Shown here: in pieces, positions 12,465 through 23,125 of the stretch
Position numbering within the stretch: position 1 is the first letter of the stretch
Layout of the letters: each line of letters opens with the position of its first letter
Assembly (NCBI RefSeq): GCF_029784135.1
Contig: NC_073746.1
Location: forward strand, 20,136-84,135
Direction: 5' to 3'
Length of the DNA stretch: 64,000 bases
Source: Toxorhynchites rutilus septentrionalis
Taxonomy: Eukaryota > Arthropoda > Insecta > Diptera > Culicidae
Made by a program: the position numbers and the translations under genes
Notes under the pieces: generated by a model
The model's input: the letters and a program-made list of their open reading frames with translations, nothing else
What the model was told of the DNA's origin: nothing
The model's database searches: none

Positions 12465-12729
12465 CAGTTTCGCTCTCGCCATTAAAAACTACGTTGCAAT
12501 CGATCAAACATACGAGGTGAACAATTGGTATATAACGCGTCGTTTATTTTGTCCCATTTATTTATTTTAGGCTCATTAGCATTTTAGCTGTAACAGAGCC
12601 GAATTTTATTCGTGTACATGTCACATGTTTATCATATCTATAATTAGCACATTAATCAGTTGCCATGTTCGGCGTAAGAGTACTTCCTTCTATACCATTG
12701 CATATGGTACATTTACACAGTAGCCATTA

Positions 12730-13034
12730 AGGCGTAAGAGTATTCCTTCTGATCTTCCATTTTCCAGTTAGACCACCGGACAGCGGGGACAATTCATTGA
12801 TCATTGTTGAGTTATTTATAGAACAGCAGCCCGATGTGTCTTGCAGAGCAGAGCAGTTGTATGGATGAATCGATCTTATTTCGACCGTGGATCGATCTCC
12901 ATCGCTGATGATTGTTGCGTGGCCGTAGTTATTCTGTAACAACACAATGATGTTCAATTAGGGCCCTGAGTTTTGAACTCACGATCGATCGCTTACTAAG
13001 CGAACGCGCACCCAATGTGGCTATGGAGACCCCC
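12730..13034 (-). repeat. tRNA-derived SINE, ~300 bp
   Basis: On the minus strand it starts 'ggggtctccatagccac', has 'gcgcgttcgcttagtaagcg' and the B-box 'gtgagttcaaaac', and continues into a unique body ending near 12730. The head pairs as an anticodon-arm-like hairpin ('cgcttagtaagcg'). The phrase 'ggcgtaagagta' plus 'ttccttct' lies at the body's end and again about 60 bp further left, possibly a duplicated flank. Pol III type promoter boxes are inside the element, as usual for SINEs. Confidence 0.65.
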
Positions 13035-14651
13035 AGGTTGAAATACATGTTGATAGAGATATTACCACCTGCACTGAAGCTATTTTGGGGGAAATTTACG
13101 AAACGAACCTTTGAAATAGTTGACTCAAAAATAACCTGATCAACGTCTCAACGAGAAACACAACCAATACGAAGTAATACAATCGAGGATCTTAAACTTC
13201 GCCCGCAGACCCTTGTTGTTCCGGAAATTGTTGCTCGAAAATTCTATAATGGATCGGTTGAAAAAGTTCATTTCGTTCCTGGTGAACGAATCTTCGTTGT
13301 GGGTTGAGCCAAACGCAAATGTGGAGAAACAGAAGAAAGAGTCGTGGCATTAACCAAAGATGTTAAAACGATTCAAGTCTCAAAATGTGTCAAAATTAAA
13401 TCTACTAAAGCTACCAAATTCTTAGATTGTTGTAGGAACGGTTGTACGAACCGAATACTAAAGAACAAAACCAAGTGTTGGAAATGGAGAGTGGCCACAA
13501 AAAAGGTCTTGGTCATACTGCCATAGAATGTTCCACTTACAAGTTGCCGTTTTGTAATGATGCAACCCTATTCTTCCGTACAATGAGGCTGTTTAGAACA
13601 GAATGAGTAACTTTTGTTAAATTGATCATCCTTTTCTATAATTTTCAGATAGTTTATTCGTTGTTCGAATATTTTGATTTTAATCACCGTTATATATGTA
13701 TGCTGTACAAACAAATATATTATATCATCGGAAAAAAAATATAAAATTAATGGGACAGTTAATTTAATGTATGAATATAAGATGAATTGATCAGGTGTTT
13801 TCACTTTTCTATCATATCATTCGAACACGCACGCCAAATAACGATTACGTTTGCAAAGTGCAACGAGGAACGATCAGCTCAACAGATTGACGGCAAAGCG
13901 AGAGCGCTACTACTGACCTACTAAATAAACTTCTCCAGTATATCTCCTTTTCTCCCGCCTCTCACAGTTTCAAGTCGTCAGTACCAATATTTTGCTTGGT
14001 ACAACAGTTAATTTTGAACATTCAAGATGAGCATACCGTGGCTCAACATTTGCTGAACATACTTTCGTTGTAGGAACAGATATTATTTTGTATTCAAGAA
14101 TATGTGTAATATTTAAAACTTTGTTAAGTAGGAATGAAAGTTTTGGCTTTAATTTCTGCAATATTATTCAGTTTCTTAGGAATTCATATTAAACCAGAAC
14201 AAATACTAAATGATCAGAAGATCAGTTCATCTATCGTAACTTACTTTTATTTATAAAAGAACTACACACGTGCTTTATGATCTTACTCGATTTATCCACA
14301 AGTCTGTGCTTCATTGATATGCTCGTTTCTTTAATTTGTTGAGAAACGATCGAACTGTGCAGAGTGTGAATGGAAAGCCAAGTTGAGAGAGAAGTTTAAA
14401 ATACGAAGAAATGAAATGAAAAGGAGAAAGTCGAAAGTGTGCATCTTTATGACAAACAGTTTTACATGGGTGCTGCAATATTTTCTTTCAAATTTGCGAA
14501 AATTTTGGTTGTTGAATAATTAAACTAAACACACTACCTTATTTTTGATAGATGTGCTCGTTCGTGTGTGCTATAAGCATGGTTTTGAATCTGTGCGTCT
14601 TATATAGCCCCAAAGCCTAACGTTAAATGAGCATGATAAATTGCTAAGGAT
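13035..14651. other. Non-coding stretch upstream of the Spätzle-like gene
   Basis: One frame at about 13136-13308 (plus) stays open for 57 codons and includes 'LRPQTLVVPEIVARKFYNGS', which looks protein-like but has no start codon and no family I recognise. It may be a worn retroelement or gene fragment. The remainder is AT-rich and should include the promoter and 5' untranslated region of the gene starting at 14652. Confidence 0.35.
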
Positions 14652-16614
14652 ATGAATCAACGTAAACGAATGGATTCGGTAAGCTTTAAATTATCCTGAA
14701 TAAAAAAAACATGAATTTTACAAGTTAATCAACCGTTGGATTTAATATTAACGTCAGAAAAAATGCCTGTTTCCTAGTCTAATATTGGGTGTGATTTGAA
14801 TATTTTTTTTTGTGATTTTCGAAATGTATTATTTCTATTTCCAGGTCGTTATACACCCGCTCATTTTCATAGTTATTATTCCTGTGTTAACTATCAATGG
14901 ATATGGGTATGATTCTGCATCATCTTGCGACCCGAATGCATCAAGAAAAGGTCGATCGTCACAATTACTGAAGGCGATTCCATGTGATTTGAGCTCTCAA
15001 GCTTATTGTAACTTGCCGGGAACTGCATATCCTTGGCATGCCGTTCGTCGGTTCGTTCACGAAAATCAAGGCCTGATGCGAAGGATGTATGGCGATATAC
15101 GACACATATCTGTTCTCAAAACGGAAATAGATAATAATGAAATTGATATAGATGACATATATCATACTGCTGAGAGATACTCTAGAATGGATACTAGTAA
15201 AAAAATGAAGCATATTCACCCTGTACAATTTGAATATAGTAGGGATAAAAGTAACGATCTCATTACTGAGCCACATTTCAGACCAACACAGAAAGTAACA
15301 ACTTCGAAGACGCCAACAAAAGCATCAACAATGACAGGTTCACTACCCATCATTACAGGTACAAATTCATCAACAAATGTCACAAGTGAACATAGCATGA
15401 ATCTATCTCTCGGTTCTTCTACAGAATCAAATGAATTTTTGGTCGTGAATGTTACAGAAGATATGTCTGTGAACTCTAAAGAACATGATAAGATCGATAT
15501 GAAGAAATTATCATCTATTGCTAATTTAGAAATGAGTGATGGGTTACTGAATAATATTTCATCTGGAACTGTATCTACCCCAGAAAAAAGTAATGAGAAT
15601 GAGTCAATTCAGACTCAAGAGATTCTATTGAATATGACAAATGACAATTCTAAAAACCTTGATGCAACCACTATTTCACCAGCAGATATAAAAAGAAAAG
15701 ACAAAGAGAGTGAAAACTCAAATGATTCATCGAGTGAAAATTTGGTTAATTCTTCCGAGCCAGTAAGTGAGTTCAAAGATGAAGTAAATCCTGCGGAAGC
15801 GATTAAAAATACTGCAAACGGATCGAAAAAACAAGAAGGTCAGCTTTTTCAGGACACTGCCCAAAAAGAGACGCCAATGTTAAACGTAAGAGGAGTGTAA
15901 GTTCCTATGAATATCAATCGAATTGTAGCTGAGAAATGACTTTATTCCTTGGATAAAAGAAAAATAAAGCGCAAAAAAAAATATACACACCCTCTGATTT
16001 CTATGGGTTTAAAAATTATAAAATTTGAATATTTCTTCACTACTGTAATACATGATTACCGAACAAGATTTGCCTTGTCATCTAGCATAAATTTGGTTAT
16101 TAGTTATTTTGAGAATGAAGTCTTGACAAGGCAATGACACTTTTATAAATATAAAACATTTTTAATATTTTTCTTTTCATATTTTAGAAACGCATGCCCC
16201 GTGAAGGAAGAAGTTGTTGCACCATTCTGGGCCAATAATACAAGAGGAGAGGTTCTTGCGTTGCTCAATCTTTATCCATTTGAACAGTATGTACATTGGG
16301 AAAAATGTGCCTTCGAGTTTAAACAGATGTATTGTCGGGAAGGATGTCGTTGTGAGCAACAATATAGACTACATCGACTGCTGGCATATGATCCGCACAA
16401 TGAATGCAGAGGAATTTTTTCGGATTGGTTCAGATTTCCTTCGTGTTGTATTTGTAAATGTTATGATCTTCCCTTCGATTTGCGAGTTACATCCAGAAGC
16501 CCGAGGACAGCATTGGACGAATCTATGCAGTACGTCGAGGATGAATTGAAGAACGCTATATATGATCATGCAATTGAGGAATGGTACCGGCCTAAAGATG
16601 TTGAACCCCCATGA
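14652..16614 (+). CDS. Spätzle-family cystine-knot ligand precursor (3 exons)
   Basis: Exons are 14652-14678, 14845-15896 and 16188-16614: 27+1052+427 = 1506 nt, so 501 residues. The ATG at 14652 gives 'MNQRKRMDS', and splicing to 14845 (after 'tttccag') adds a hydrophobic stretch, forming a signal peptide of about 30 residues. Residues ~180-355 are Ser/Thr/Asn rich with many N-glycosylation sequons. The third exon (from residue 360) carries the cystine knot: 'CPVKEE', 'WEKC', '[19 protein letters not shown]', '[20 protein letters not shown]', ten cysteines in Spätzle order. Spätzle proteins are secreted proproteins cleaved by serine proteases so that the C-terminal knot dimer binds Toll receptors in immunity, patterning or neural development. 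A cleavage site near 'NVRGVN' just before the knot is an inference. The paralogue (Spz3/4/6 type rather than Spz1) is not decided. A longer 5' structure remains possible. Confidence 0.85.
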
Positions 16615-17031
16615 TACAAAAAAAATTTCTTTCAGAGCAAAATATCTGATAATTTTAAGTAACCACTGGCTACATACTAGATTACTAGTCAAAAAATCAT
16701 ACATTTGAATTATATATGTTTTGTTATTCGATGACACCCCGAAGTTCTCGTTCTGCTATTTCGTAAGGTGTGAATGATTTACTCGAAGAGCACGATGTTC
16801 TAATCACACGGTCTCCCCACCAAACCGCAAACACTGTGCTATCATGATAAAAACATGTTGCGTAAAATTATATGTTACCTACGCTTTTATTGTTTTTTAT
16901 ATTTTACAGCTACGCGCAGGAAATTCGTGATTCAGACCATCACTCACCACTTGCTTACCATATGCTTTTAATTTTCTAATTCTTATTTTTTTATATTTTT
17001 ATTGAAAATTTATAGAATATATAATACATAA
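16615..17031. other. 3' flank of the Spätzle-like gene
   Basis: AT-rich, no coding region. It presumably includes the 3' untranslated region; several AT-rich hexamers could serve as poly(A) signals and I cannot choose among them. Confidence 0.4.
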
Positions 17032-17290
17032 AGTGACTCAAATTTGAATTCGTACACCACCACGCAGAACCTTTTTTCACCACTTTTGAAAGTCGAAAAC
17101 AAGCTTTTGAGACATTCTATTTAGATAAAATCACAAAAGAGTGGAAAAGTCTGCTATTTGTGTTCAGAAAGATTGGTTTTATCACTTAAAAAATGTACGA
17201 AAATTCACTGAAATTCATACTCTTACGGTAGTTGAGATTTCAATTAGATTTCGGAGATTTGATCAATTTCAGAATTCTATGGTAACACTT
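17032..17290. repeat. Repeat copy, also found interrupted by copia
   Basis: Beginning 'gtgactcaaatttgaattc' and including 'tacaccaccacgcag', 'gttttcgaMtttcaaaagt' (minus sense) and 'cagaaagattggttttat', this segment matches in inverted order the flanks of the copia element: its right half matches about 26755-26797 and its left half about 31833-31970. It is therefore a separate copy of the repeat that served as the copia target. Confidence 0.75.
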
Positions 17291-17448
17291 CCCAGCAAAC
17301 ATTAAATCGTATAATTTTGCACGTGCCAAGTCTTACAAGAAATCCGAATTAATCATAATCGCATATAATATCAATCAAAGTATGTATCGTGTATATTTGA
17401 AATCGCATTAAAAGTAAAAACTCGATTTTAAATACTATTATCAAATTA

Positions 17449-18745
17449 AAGGGTGTGTCACATCAAATTGCATCACGGAAAAAACGCTGTAGAAATTCGC
17501 CCAGTAGACCGATCCTTTTGAAAATTTTAGACAGTAAAATAAAAACTATTAAACAACTTTTGGCATTTTCTTTTTATTCATACTTCGAGCCCAAGCCCGT
17601 ATGCTCGCACCTTCCTCTTTACCCCGTCCATAAGGTTCTGTACAACGTCAGGTTGTAGTTTTTTTTGAACAGAAATCCATTTTCTCTTGAAGTCCGCCTC
17701 CTATTTGACAACTTTTGGGTGTTTCCGGAGGGTCTGCTTTATAATCGCCCAATATTTCTCTATTGGGCGAAGCTCCGGCGCGTTGGGCGGGTTCATTTCC
17801 TTTGGCACGAAGGTGACCCCGTTGGCTTCGTACCACTCCAACACGTCCTTTGAATAGTGGCACGAAGCGAGATCCGGCCAGAAGATGGTCGGGCCCTCGT
17901 GCTGCTTCAATAGTGGTAGTAAGAGCTTCTGTAGGCACTCCTTAAGGTAAACCTGCCCGTTTACCGTGCCGGTCATCACGAAGGGGGCGCTCCGCTTTCC
18001 GCAAGAGCAGATCGCTTGCCACACCATGTACTTTTTGGCAAACTTGGATAGTTTCTGCTTGCGAATCTCCTCCGGAACGCTGAATTTGTCCTCTGCGGAG
18101 AAGAACAACAGGCCCGGCAGCTGACGAAAGTCCGCTTTGACGTAGGTTTCGTCGTCCATTACCAGGCAATGCGGCTTCGTCAGCATTTCGGTGTACAGCT
18201 TTCGGGCTCGCGTCTTCCCCAGCATGTTTTTCCTTTCGTCGCGGTTAGAGCCTTCTGAACCTTGTATGTACGCAGGCCCTCCCGCTGCTTGGTCCGCTGG
18301 ACGAATGAACTTGACAAATTCAGCTTATTGGCGACATCCCGGACCGAACTTCTCGGATCACGTCTAAACTGCTTAACTACGCGCTTGTGATCTTTTTCAC
18401 TGACGGAGCATCCATTTTTGCCGTTCTTCACCTTCCGGTCGATGGTTAGGTTCTCGAAGTATCGTTTTAGTACTCTGCTGAACGTGGATTGAACGATTCC
18501 CAGCATCTTACCGATGTCCCGATGTGACAACTCCGGATTCTCGAAATGAGTGCACAGGATTAATTCACGACGCTCTTTTTCGTTCGACGACATTTTTCCA
18601 AATTTACGAAAAATTGACAGTGAAGCATGGCCAACGTGATCTATACACTCTTATCTGATTATAAGCGAAAGCTGAAGATATAATTCCTAAAAATTAAATT
18701 TCTACAGCGTTTTTTCCGTGATGCAATTTGATGTGACACACCCTT
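17449..18745 (-). mobile_element. DD37E Tc1/mariner-type transposon with ~49-bp TIRs
   Basis: Terminal inverted repeats start 'aagggtgtgtcacatcaaat' and extend about 49 bp at both ends, flanked by TA at 17447-17448 and 18746-18747. The length of 1297 bp is typical of a full-length single-gene element. The transposase reading frame lies on the minus strand (separate entry). The spacing of 37 residues between the second Asp and the Glu places it in the DD37E branch known from mosquitoes. Confidence 0.9.
17578..18593 (-). pseudogene. DD37E transposase, one frameshift and one internal stop
   Basis: The ATG at 18593 opens 'MSSNEKERRELILCTHFENP', a helix-turn-helix DNA-binding region of about 120 residues with a basic second half. 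The frame shifts by one near 18222-18230, in an A/T run, and continues as the catalytic domain: first Asp in 'LVMDDETYV', second Asp in 'IFWPDLASCHYS', Glu in 'LRPIEKYWA'. A TAG at 17701-17703 then interrupts the frame, which continues open to a TGA at 17578, close to the family's usual end. The transposase normally cuts and pastes the element at TA sites. The two lesions make this copy inactive as read. All three catalytic residues are still present, so decay is recent. Confidence 0.88.
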
Positions 18746-18827
18746 TAAGTCGCAATTCGGTATAATAAACATCAATTTTATGATGTACAATGTCGTAAAA
18801 TATATTTAATCCGCATCATATGCGTAT

Positions 18828-19204
18828 CCCAGCAATCTTTAAATCGTATAACTTTGCACATGATAAGTCACATATAATTTCGTATCAAATCACAATCGCA
18901 AAAAATATCAATTAAAATATCGATCATATAAATCTAAAATCGCATAAAATGCAAAAACACGATTTTCCATGTCATCGATGGATTGAGTGGTAACGTTGTC
19001 GTATCAAATCGCATATCAGTCCAAAAAGCATCGCATATCGTTATATACGGCTTTATATGCGTACAAAATATGGCATATACGTATATCGCCTCCACTTTTG
19101 TGTGTATATGCTAGTTATCTGCATCATATATCATACAAATGTGTCTTGGTTGTATGTATATCGCCTCCAATTATAGCTATTCATACGACTTAATGTTTGC
19201 TGGG
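18828..19204. mobile_element. CCCAGC...GCTGGG fold-back element, tandem copy 1
   Basis: The 377-bp unit begins 'cccagcaatctttaaatcg' and ends 'acgacttaatgtttgctggg', a near-perfect terminal inverted repeat. The interior is rich in 'cgtatatcg' and 'gcatat' motifs that can fold back on each other. It abuts the next copy with only 'at' between. Confidence 0.85.
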
Positions 19205-19206
19205 AT

Positions 19207-19583
19207 CCCAGCAAACATTAAATCGTATAACTTTGCACATGATAAGTCACATATAATTTCGTATCAAATCACAATCGCATAAAATATCAATCAAAATATC
19301 GATCATATATATCTAAAATCGCATAAAATGCAAAAACACGATTTTCCATGTCATCGATGGATTGAGTGGTAACGTTGTCGTATCAAATCGCATATCAGTC
19401 CAAAAAGCATCGCATATCGTTATATACGGCTTTATATGCGTACAAAATATGGCATATACGTATATCGCCTCCACTTTTGTGTGTATATGCTAGTTATCTG
19501 CATCATATATCATACAAATGTGTCTTGGTTGTATGTATATCGCCTCCAATTATAGCTATTCATACGACTTAATGTTTGCTGGG
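19207..19583. mobile_element. CCCAGC...GCTGGG fold-back element, tandem copy 2
   Basis: Same length (377 bp) and almost the same sequence as 18828-19204. Differences include 'agcaaacatt' for 'agcaatcttt' at the left tip and a few changes within the first 110 bp. Period including the 'at' spacer is 379 bp. The identical 68-codon frames in both copies are a result of the duplication and not a gene. Confidence 0.85.
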
Positions 19584-19791
19584 ATATTACGCTGATGCAG
19601 TTTGTGTGTCGTATAAGCGTATAATTTAAATCGATTCAGTACTGTAGTAAATCGTGTTGCATGCTGAAGAAAATCATGAAACAGTAAATCATATTAGATC
19701 CTAATAAAGAACATATTACATCATATTGAAATGTCAATGAAATGCTGATGTACTTTTAACCGCTGTTGAATTAAATTCAGATAGCTTCAGA

Positions 19792-19857
19792 AAGCCGCGC
19801 GAGATAGCTGGTGGATGATAATCCAGACGACTGGAGTTCGAACCCACATTGGAGCAG
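19792..19857 (+). repeat. tRNA-like SINE head
   Basis: 'gcgcgagatagctggtggat' resembles an A box region and 'ggagttcgaaccc' is a good B box. The ends do not pair as a seven-base acceptor stem and there is no mature tRNA 3' end, so a tRNA-derived SINE fragment is the better call. Confidence 0.55.
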
Positions 19858-20975
19858 TTTTCACCAAACATCAATCTGTGCCATTTTAAACATTCATATT
19901 GCACTCCCAACACAAGTCAATCAAACAATTATTATTTTTACAAACATGAATACTCATATATAAAAATGGCAATTCGTGAGGCTATTATAAACAGTTCACG
20001 AAAATATTTTGCGCCATTTGTTTTTTTTCTTCTATGTCTGTAATAAATCGTATATGAGTAAAATAAAAGTTGTATTTGGTGCTTTGACAATTCTCGCGTA
20101 ACTTTTGAAAAGGTCCAATGTAACATTTTCGCCAACTCGAGAAAAACGTAGTTGAAGACCCGAACATTATTTCGCGAATTGTCTTAAAAGCTATCAATCT
20201 TTACCACTGTTTTCACCACTAGCTGTCAAGAATAACTCCGTAAAACCAATCGTAACTATTGTTCCGTGATTTGAGATTAAGGTTGAAGCCTCGGAGCGAA
20301 AAATGTTACATTGGACGTTTTGACTGCCCGCGTTTGTACATTGGATATATTACGTTGCACTATAAAAAATTGAAACTAACTAATAAACAACAATCCAAAT
20401 ATCAGCATTTCGTTCTAAAGACTGATTATTATTGTTATCTAGGTAGTGCGGACTGAATCAAAACGGCTGTCAAAAAAGATCCAATTGAAATGTCAGAAGA
20501 GATCCAACGATCAGGAGTGTTATTTTTCTTATGATAATCAACACTATAAAAGAGGTATTGTTGTCAAGGGCAAAAATAAGTAAAATTATAAAATGAACGA
20601 ACTACATATTTCCGTCAATTGTTTAATTAACCATTGCATCTCTGAAAGAGCATCTCAGCCATTCACTGAGCAACGTATTTTTAATGTCCCCTCTCTTTGT
20701 CATAACGTTTTTCCGAACGTAATAAAAACAAACAAAGTCAGAGTCACGTAAATGTTTACTCCTGCGATTTGGAAATATTCGATAAAAAGTGGAAGGAAGA
20801 GCTGCCAGATGATTTTTAAAAAAAGTCTGTAAAAACATGTGAATGTCTGTTAAAAATGTGGAAAAGTCTGTAAAAGTGTGCAGATCTATAGAAATGTCTT
20901 TTAACGTTAATTTTCACATATTCATTAATACTTTGTACATCACGATGCACGTAAGATTGTATTCTGTATATATAT
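19858..20975. other. Non-coding stretch with diverged inverted repeats
   Basis: 'gtccaatgtaacatttt' at about 20114 is reversed at about 20300 ('aaatgttacattggac'), and 'attctcgcgtaacttttg' at 20093 recurs inverted at about 25885. These suggest worn fold-back elements. No gene is supported. Confidence 0.4.
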
Positions 20976-21070
20976 ACAGCCATTCCATGCCAAACTAATA
21001 AAGTGGTTCTCAGATCTTCGTCAAAAGTGGTAATTTTGTTCTTTATCGCAAAACATTAAACTCGTATTTT
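20976..21070. repeat. Single arm of the 36.57-kb fold-back MITE family
   Basis: 'agccattccatgccaaact' followed by 'gtggttctcagatcttcgt' and 'tcgcaaaacattaaact' matches the ~93-bp arms of the element at 36568-36982. Only one arm is here, cut at the start of the element at 21071. Confidence 0.8.
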
Positions 21071-21590
21071 TGACGTAGGACTACGTCTAACCGGAAGATA
21101 TAGGGGGTGAAATGGAAATCTAGGCACTGAACAAGTAGGTAAAAATGCAAGATTTGAAACGCTTATAACTCGAGCATTTCTCAATAGATCGCAAAGGTTT
21201 TTGCATCAATTGATAGGAAATATATCTACGCATCTATCATAACGAATAACATTTCATTTTTCTTGAGATAAATAATTGAATAATTGTGAAATATCAAGCA
21301 TTCTCAAAATTCACTATGTGCCCATTTTTGATTGGTCCATTTTGTGCTCCTCAAATCGTACCGACCAAAACGGGCAACCAGAGCAGCAGCGAAATAGAAT
21401 GAAGCACGATTGGAAAGGAAAAAGAAAAAAATGAACGAAACATTGGTCGCAGTCTCACACATGCGTAATTCTCGAGCCAGCCAGTCAGCTTAAAAATCCC
21501 CGCTCCGCTGCCGTAACGATCATTCTCATTCAAACCGTACACCACATCGGTTCGCATCACAACACATCAACAAACAAACCCAAGCACCCA

Positions 21591-21800
21591 TGTCTGGACA
21601 TGGTAAAGGAGGAAAAGTGAAGGGAAAGGCAAAATCCCGCTCGAACCGTGTTGATATGGAGTTCCCCGCAAGGGTAGCTAGGCCGAGCGCGTTAGTACCA
21701 GTGCACCAGTCCACCTAGCCGCCGTTATATAGTTTCGGCCGCCGAAGTGATCGAGTTGGCTGGTAAAGCTGCTCGCGACGATAAGAAAAACCGCATTCAG
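21591..21800 (+). pseudogene. Histone H2A pseudogene, first copy
   Basis: The frame 'MSGHGKGGKVKGKAKSRSNR' at 21591 is the H2A N-terminal tail. Downstream, in shifted frames, the H2A core is recognisable: a region encoding 'PARVARPSAL...' where the normal loop lies, then 'EVIELAGKAARDDKKNRI' near 21745-21800, followed by unrelated sequence. An early frameshift, in-frame stops and the missing C-terminal half show it is dead. A TATA-less GC-rich stretch precedes it. The histone-type stem-loop lies about 220 bp further on. Confidence 0.8.
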
Positions 21801-22022
21801 AACAGAACACATCAAGACAACAACAGGCAGTTGCAGCGAGTGGCGAGTGGCAAACGCAATCGCAAAACGGCAGCAGGTAGCAGAAGAAAAAAGTTTGTTC
21901 TTTTTACAATCTGCTTTGGTGGCAAATCCAGAACAAGGCGGCATCGAGGGCGTTCGAAATGGTTTTTTTTTTCAAAACCACGAGTACTAAGTTTTCTAAA
22001 TTGGAACCATTCCATAAAACAA

Positions 22023-22038
22023 GGCGCTTTTCAGGGCC
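22023..22038 (+). promoter_or_regulatory. Histone-type 3' stem-loop
   Basis: 'ggcgcttttcagggcc' can form a six-base stem with one G-G mismatch around a four-base loop and fits the replication-dependent histone 3'-end stem-loop consensus closely. It lies downstream of the first H2A remnant and is followed by A-rich sequence. It would be bound by SLBP in a working histone mRNA; here it is a relic. Confidence 0.65.
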
Positions 22039-22631
22039 ATTAAACCTTCCAAAAAAGAGTTTAGGAAATAAAGTTCAATGCGTTCTAAAACATTATCCAA
22101 AATAATAATAAAACACAAATTGATGTTTTCATAATTTGTTTGCCAGGATCTGATGAGTATGTGAATTTGGCAGTAGTTCTGAGCTTATTGATAGTTGGGT
22201 ACTTTCAAGATTATTCAATTTTCACCAACTCTTAAATTGTTTCCAGATTGAAAGTACAGTAATTTACAATTAGTTCGACATTTAGCTAATTGGACGGACA
22301 TGTAATGCGACTTATTAAGTTGGACATTTTTGTAAACATAGAGATCCAAATTATGACCGCACACTGAAAGTCGACACTGTACCACTGTCATCGCAAATGT
22401 TCAATTACAGGTTCAAATCGCCACCAATGCGACACTGAGTGGCGCTTTGGCACGTTGCATTGAATGTAATTTACTGTACAACATGTCACAAAGCTGGATG
22501 GGAAGAAATTTTCCAACTGTGAAAGCTGTGGCGAGTGGCAACAAATCGCTAAACAGGAAGGTTTAGCCGAACAAGATGGGAATATCGAGTGATAACAAAA
22601 CAATAAACTCTTTAGATTGAAGATAATTTTG

Positions 22632-22647
22632 TGATCCTGAAAAGGAC
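22632..22647 (-). promoter_or_regulatory. Histone-type 3' stem-loop, opposite strand
   Basis: On the minus strand 'ggtccttttcaggatc' forms a six-base stem (one G-T pair) with loop TTTC, again close to the histone stem-loop consensus. Its orientation implies that a histone gene once pointed leftward here, as in divergent histone gene pairs. I could not recognise a matching coding region upstream of it. Confidence 0.5.
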
Positions 22648-22799
22648 CCTTTTTAGCCTGCATGTGAATCCAACGAGCGAACAAATCGTAATGAATGTAT
22701 TTGTTTGCCATCGCTCCCTTTTAACGCTCATTCGTTCGTCTCGTTGGACTCGCCCCTCTGGCTAAGTCTGCCGATTTGTCTCTATCCTGTGAGTGTGTA

Positions 22800-23125
22800 C
22801 CGCTAGAGTATAAAACACGCGGACCCCAAAAAATATCTTATTTTCTTTCAAACCGTAAACCCGTGTGGTTATACGGCATCGGCATCGTGGACGTAACAAA
22901 GGAGGACAAGTTAAGGGAAAGGCAAAGTCTCACTCGAACCGTGCAGGTCTCCAGTTCCCTGTTGGTCGCATTCACTGATTGCTCCGCAAGGGTAACTAGG
23001 CCGAACGGATTGGTGCCGGAGCACCAGTATACCTAACAGCGATTATAGAGTTTCGGCCGTCGGAGTGCTCGAGTTGGCTTGCAAAGCTGCTCACGACAAT
23101 CAGAAAACCCGCATCAAGAACAGAG
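22800..23125 (+). pseudogene. Histone H2A pseudogene, second copy, with promoter
   Basis: A TATA-like 'gagtataaaacacgcgg' at about 22805 precedes by ~85 bp a second H2A-like coding segment from about 22890: '[20 protein letters not shown]', 'LQFPVGRIH' followed by a stop, then 'RKGN*AERIGAGAPVYL', and 'VLELACKAAHDNQKTRI'. Several in-frame stops and substitutions (including Asn to Lys or Cys changes in conserved positions) show decay. Coding text is closer to the H2A consensus than in the first copy, so the two decayed separately. A broken stem-loop ('ggttcttttcaacc', 23356) follows. Confidence 0.8.

Larger units (their letters stand above)
17291..18827. mobile_element. Left part of a CCCAGCAAAC-type palindromic element, split by a DD37E transposon
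   Basis: It starts 'cccagcaaacattaaatcg', the terminal repeat of a family present at 18828, 19207, 26130 and 34083. Sequence 17291-17448 continues at 18746-18827 once the transposon at 17449-18745 is removed. No right terminal repeat of its own is visible before the next unit begins. Confidence 0.75.

Noticed and set aside
12391..13034. True tRNA genes
   Set aside because: B boxes are good but acceptor stems do not pair and bodies continue into non-tRNA sequence, so SINEs are the better call.
16214..16737. Alternative frames over the last Spätzle exon
   Set aside because: The cystine-knot frame has the conserved cysteine pattern and consistent splice phase; the others are shadows.
18987..19572. 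Two identical 68-codon open frames
   Set aside because: They lie inside the tandem fold-back elements; identity comes from duplication and there is no coding signal.
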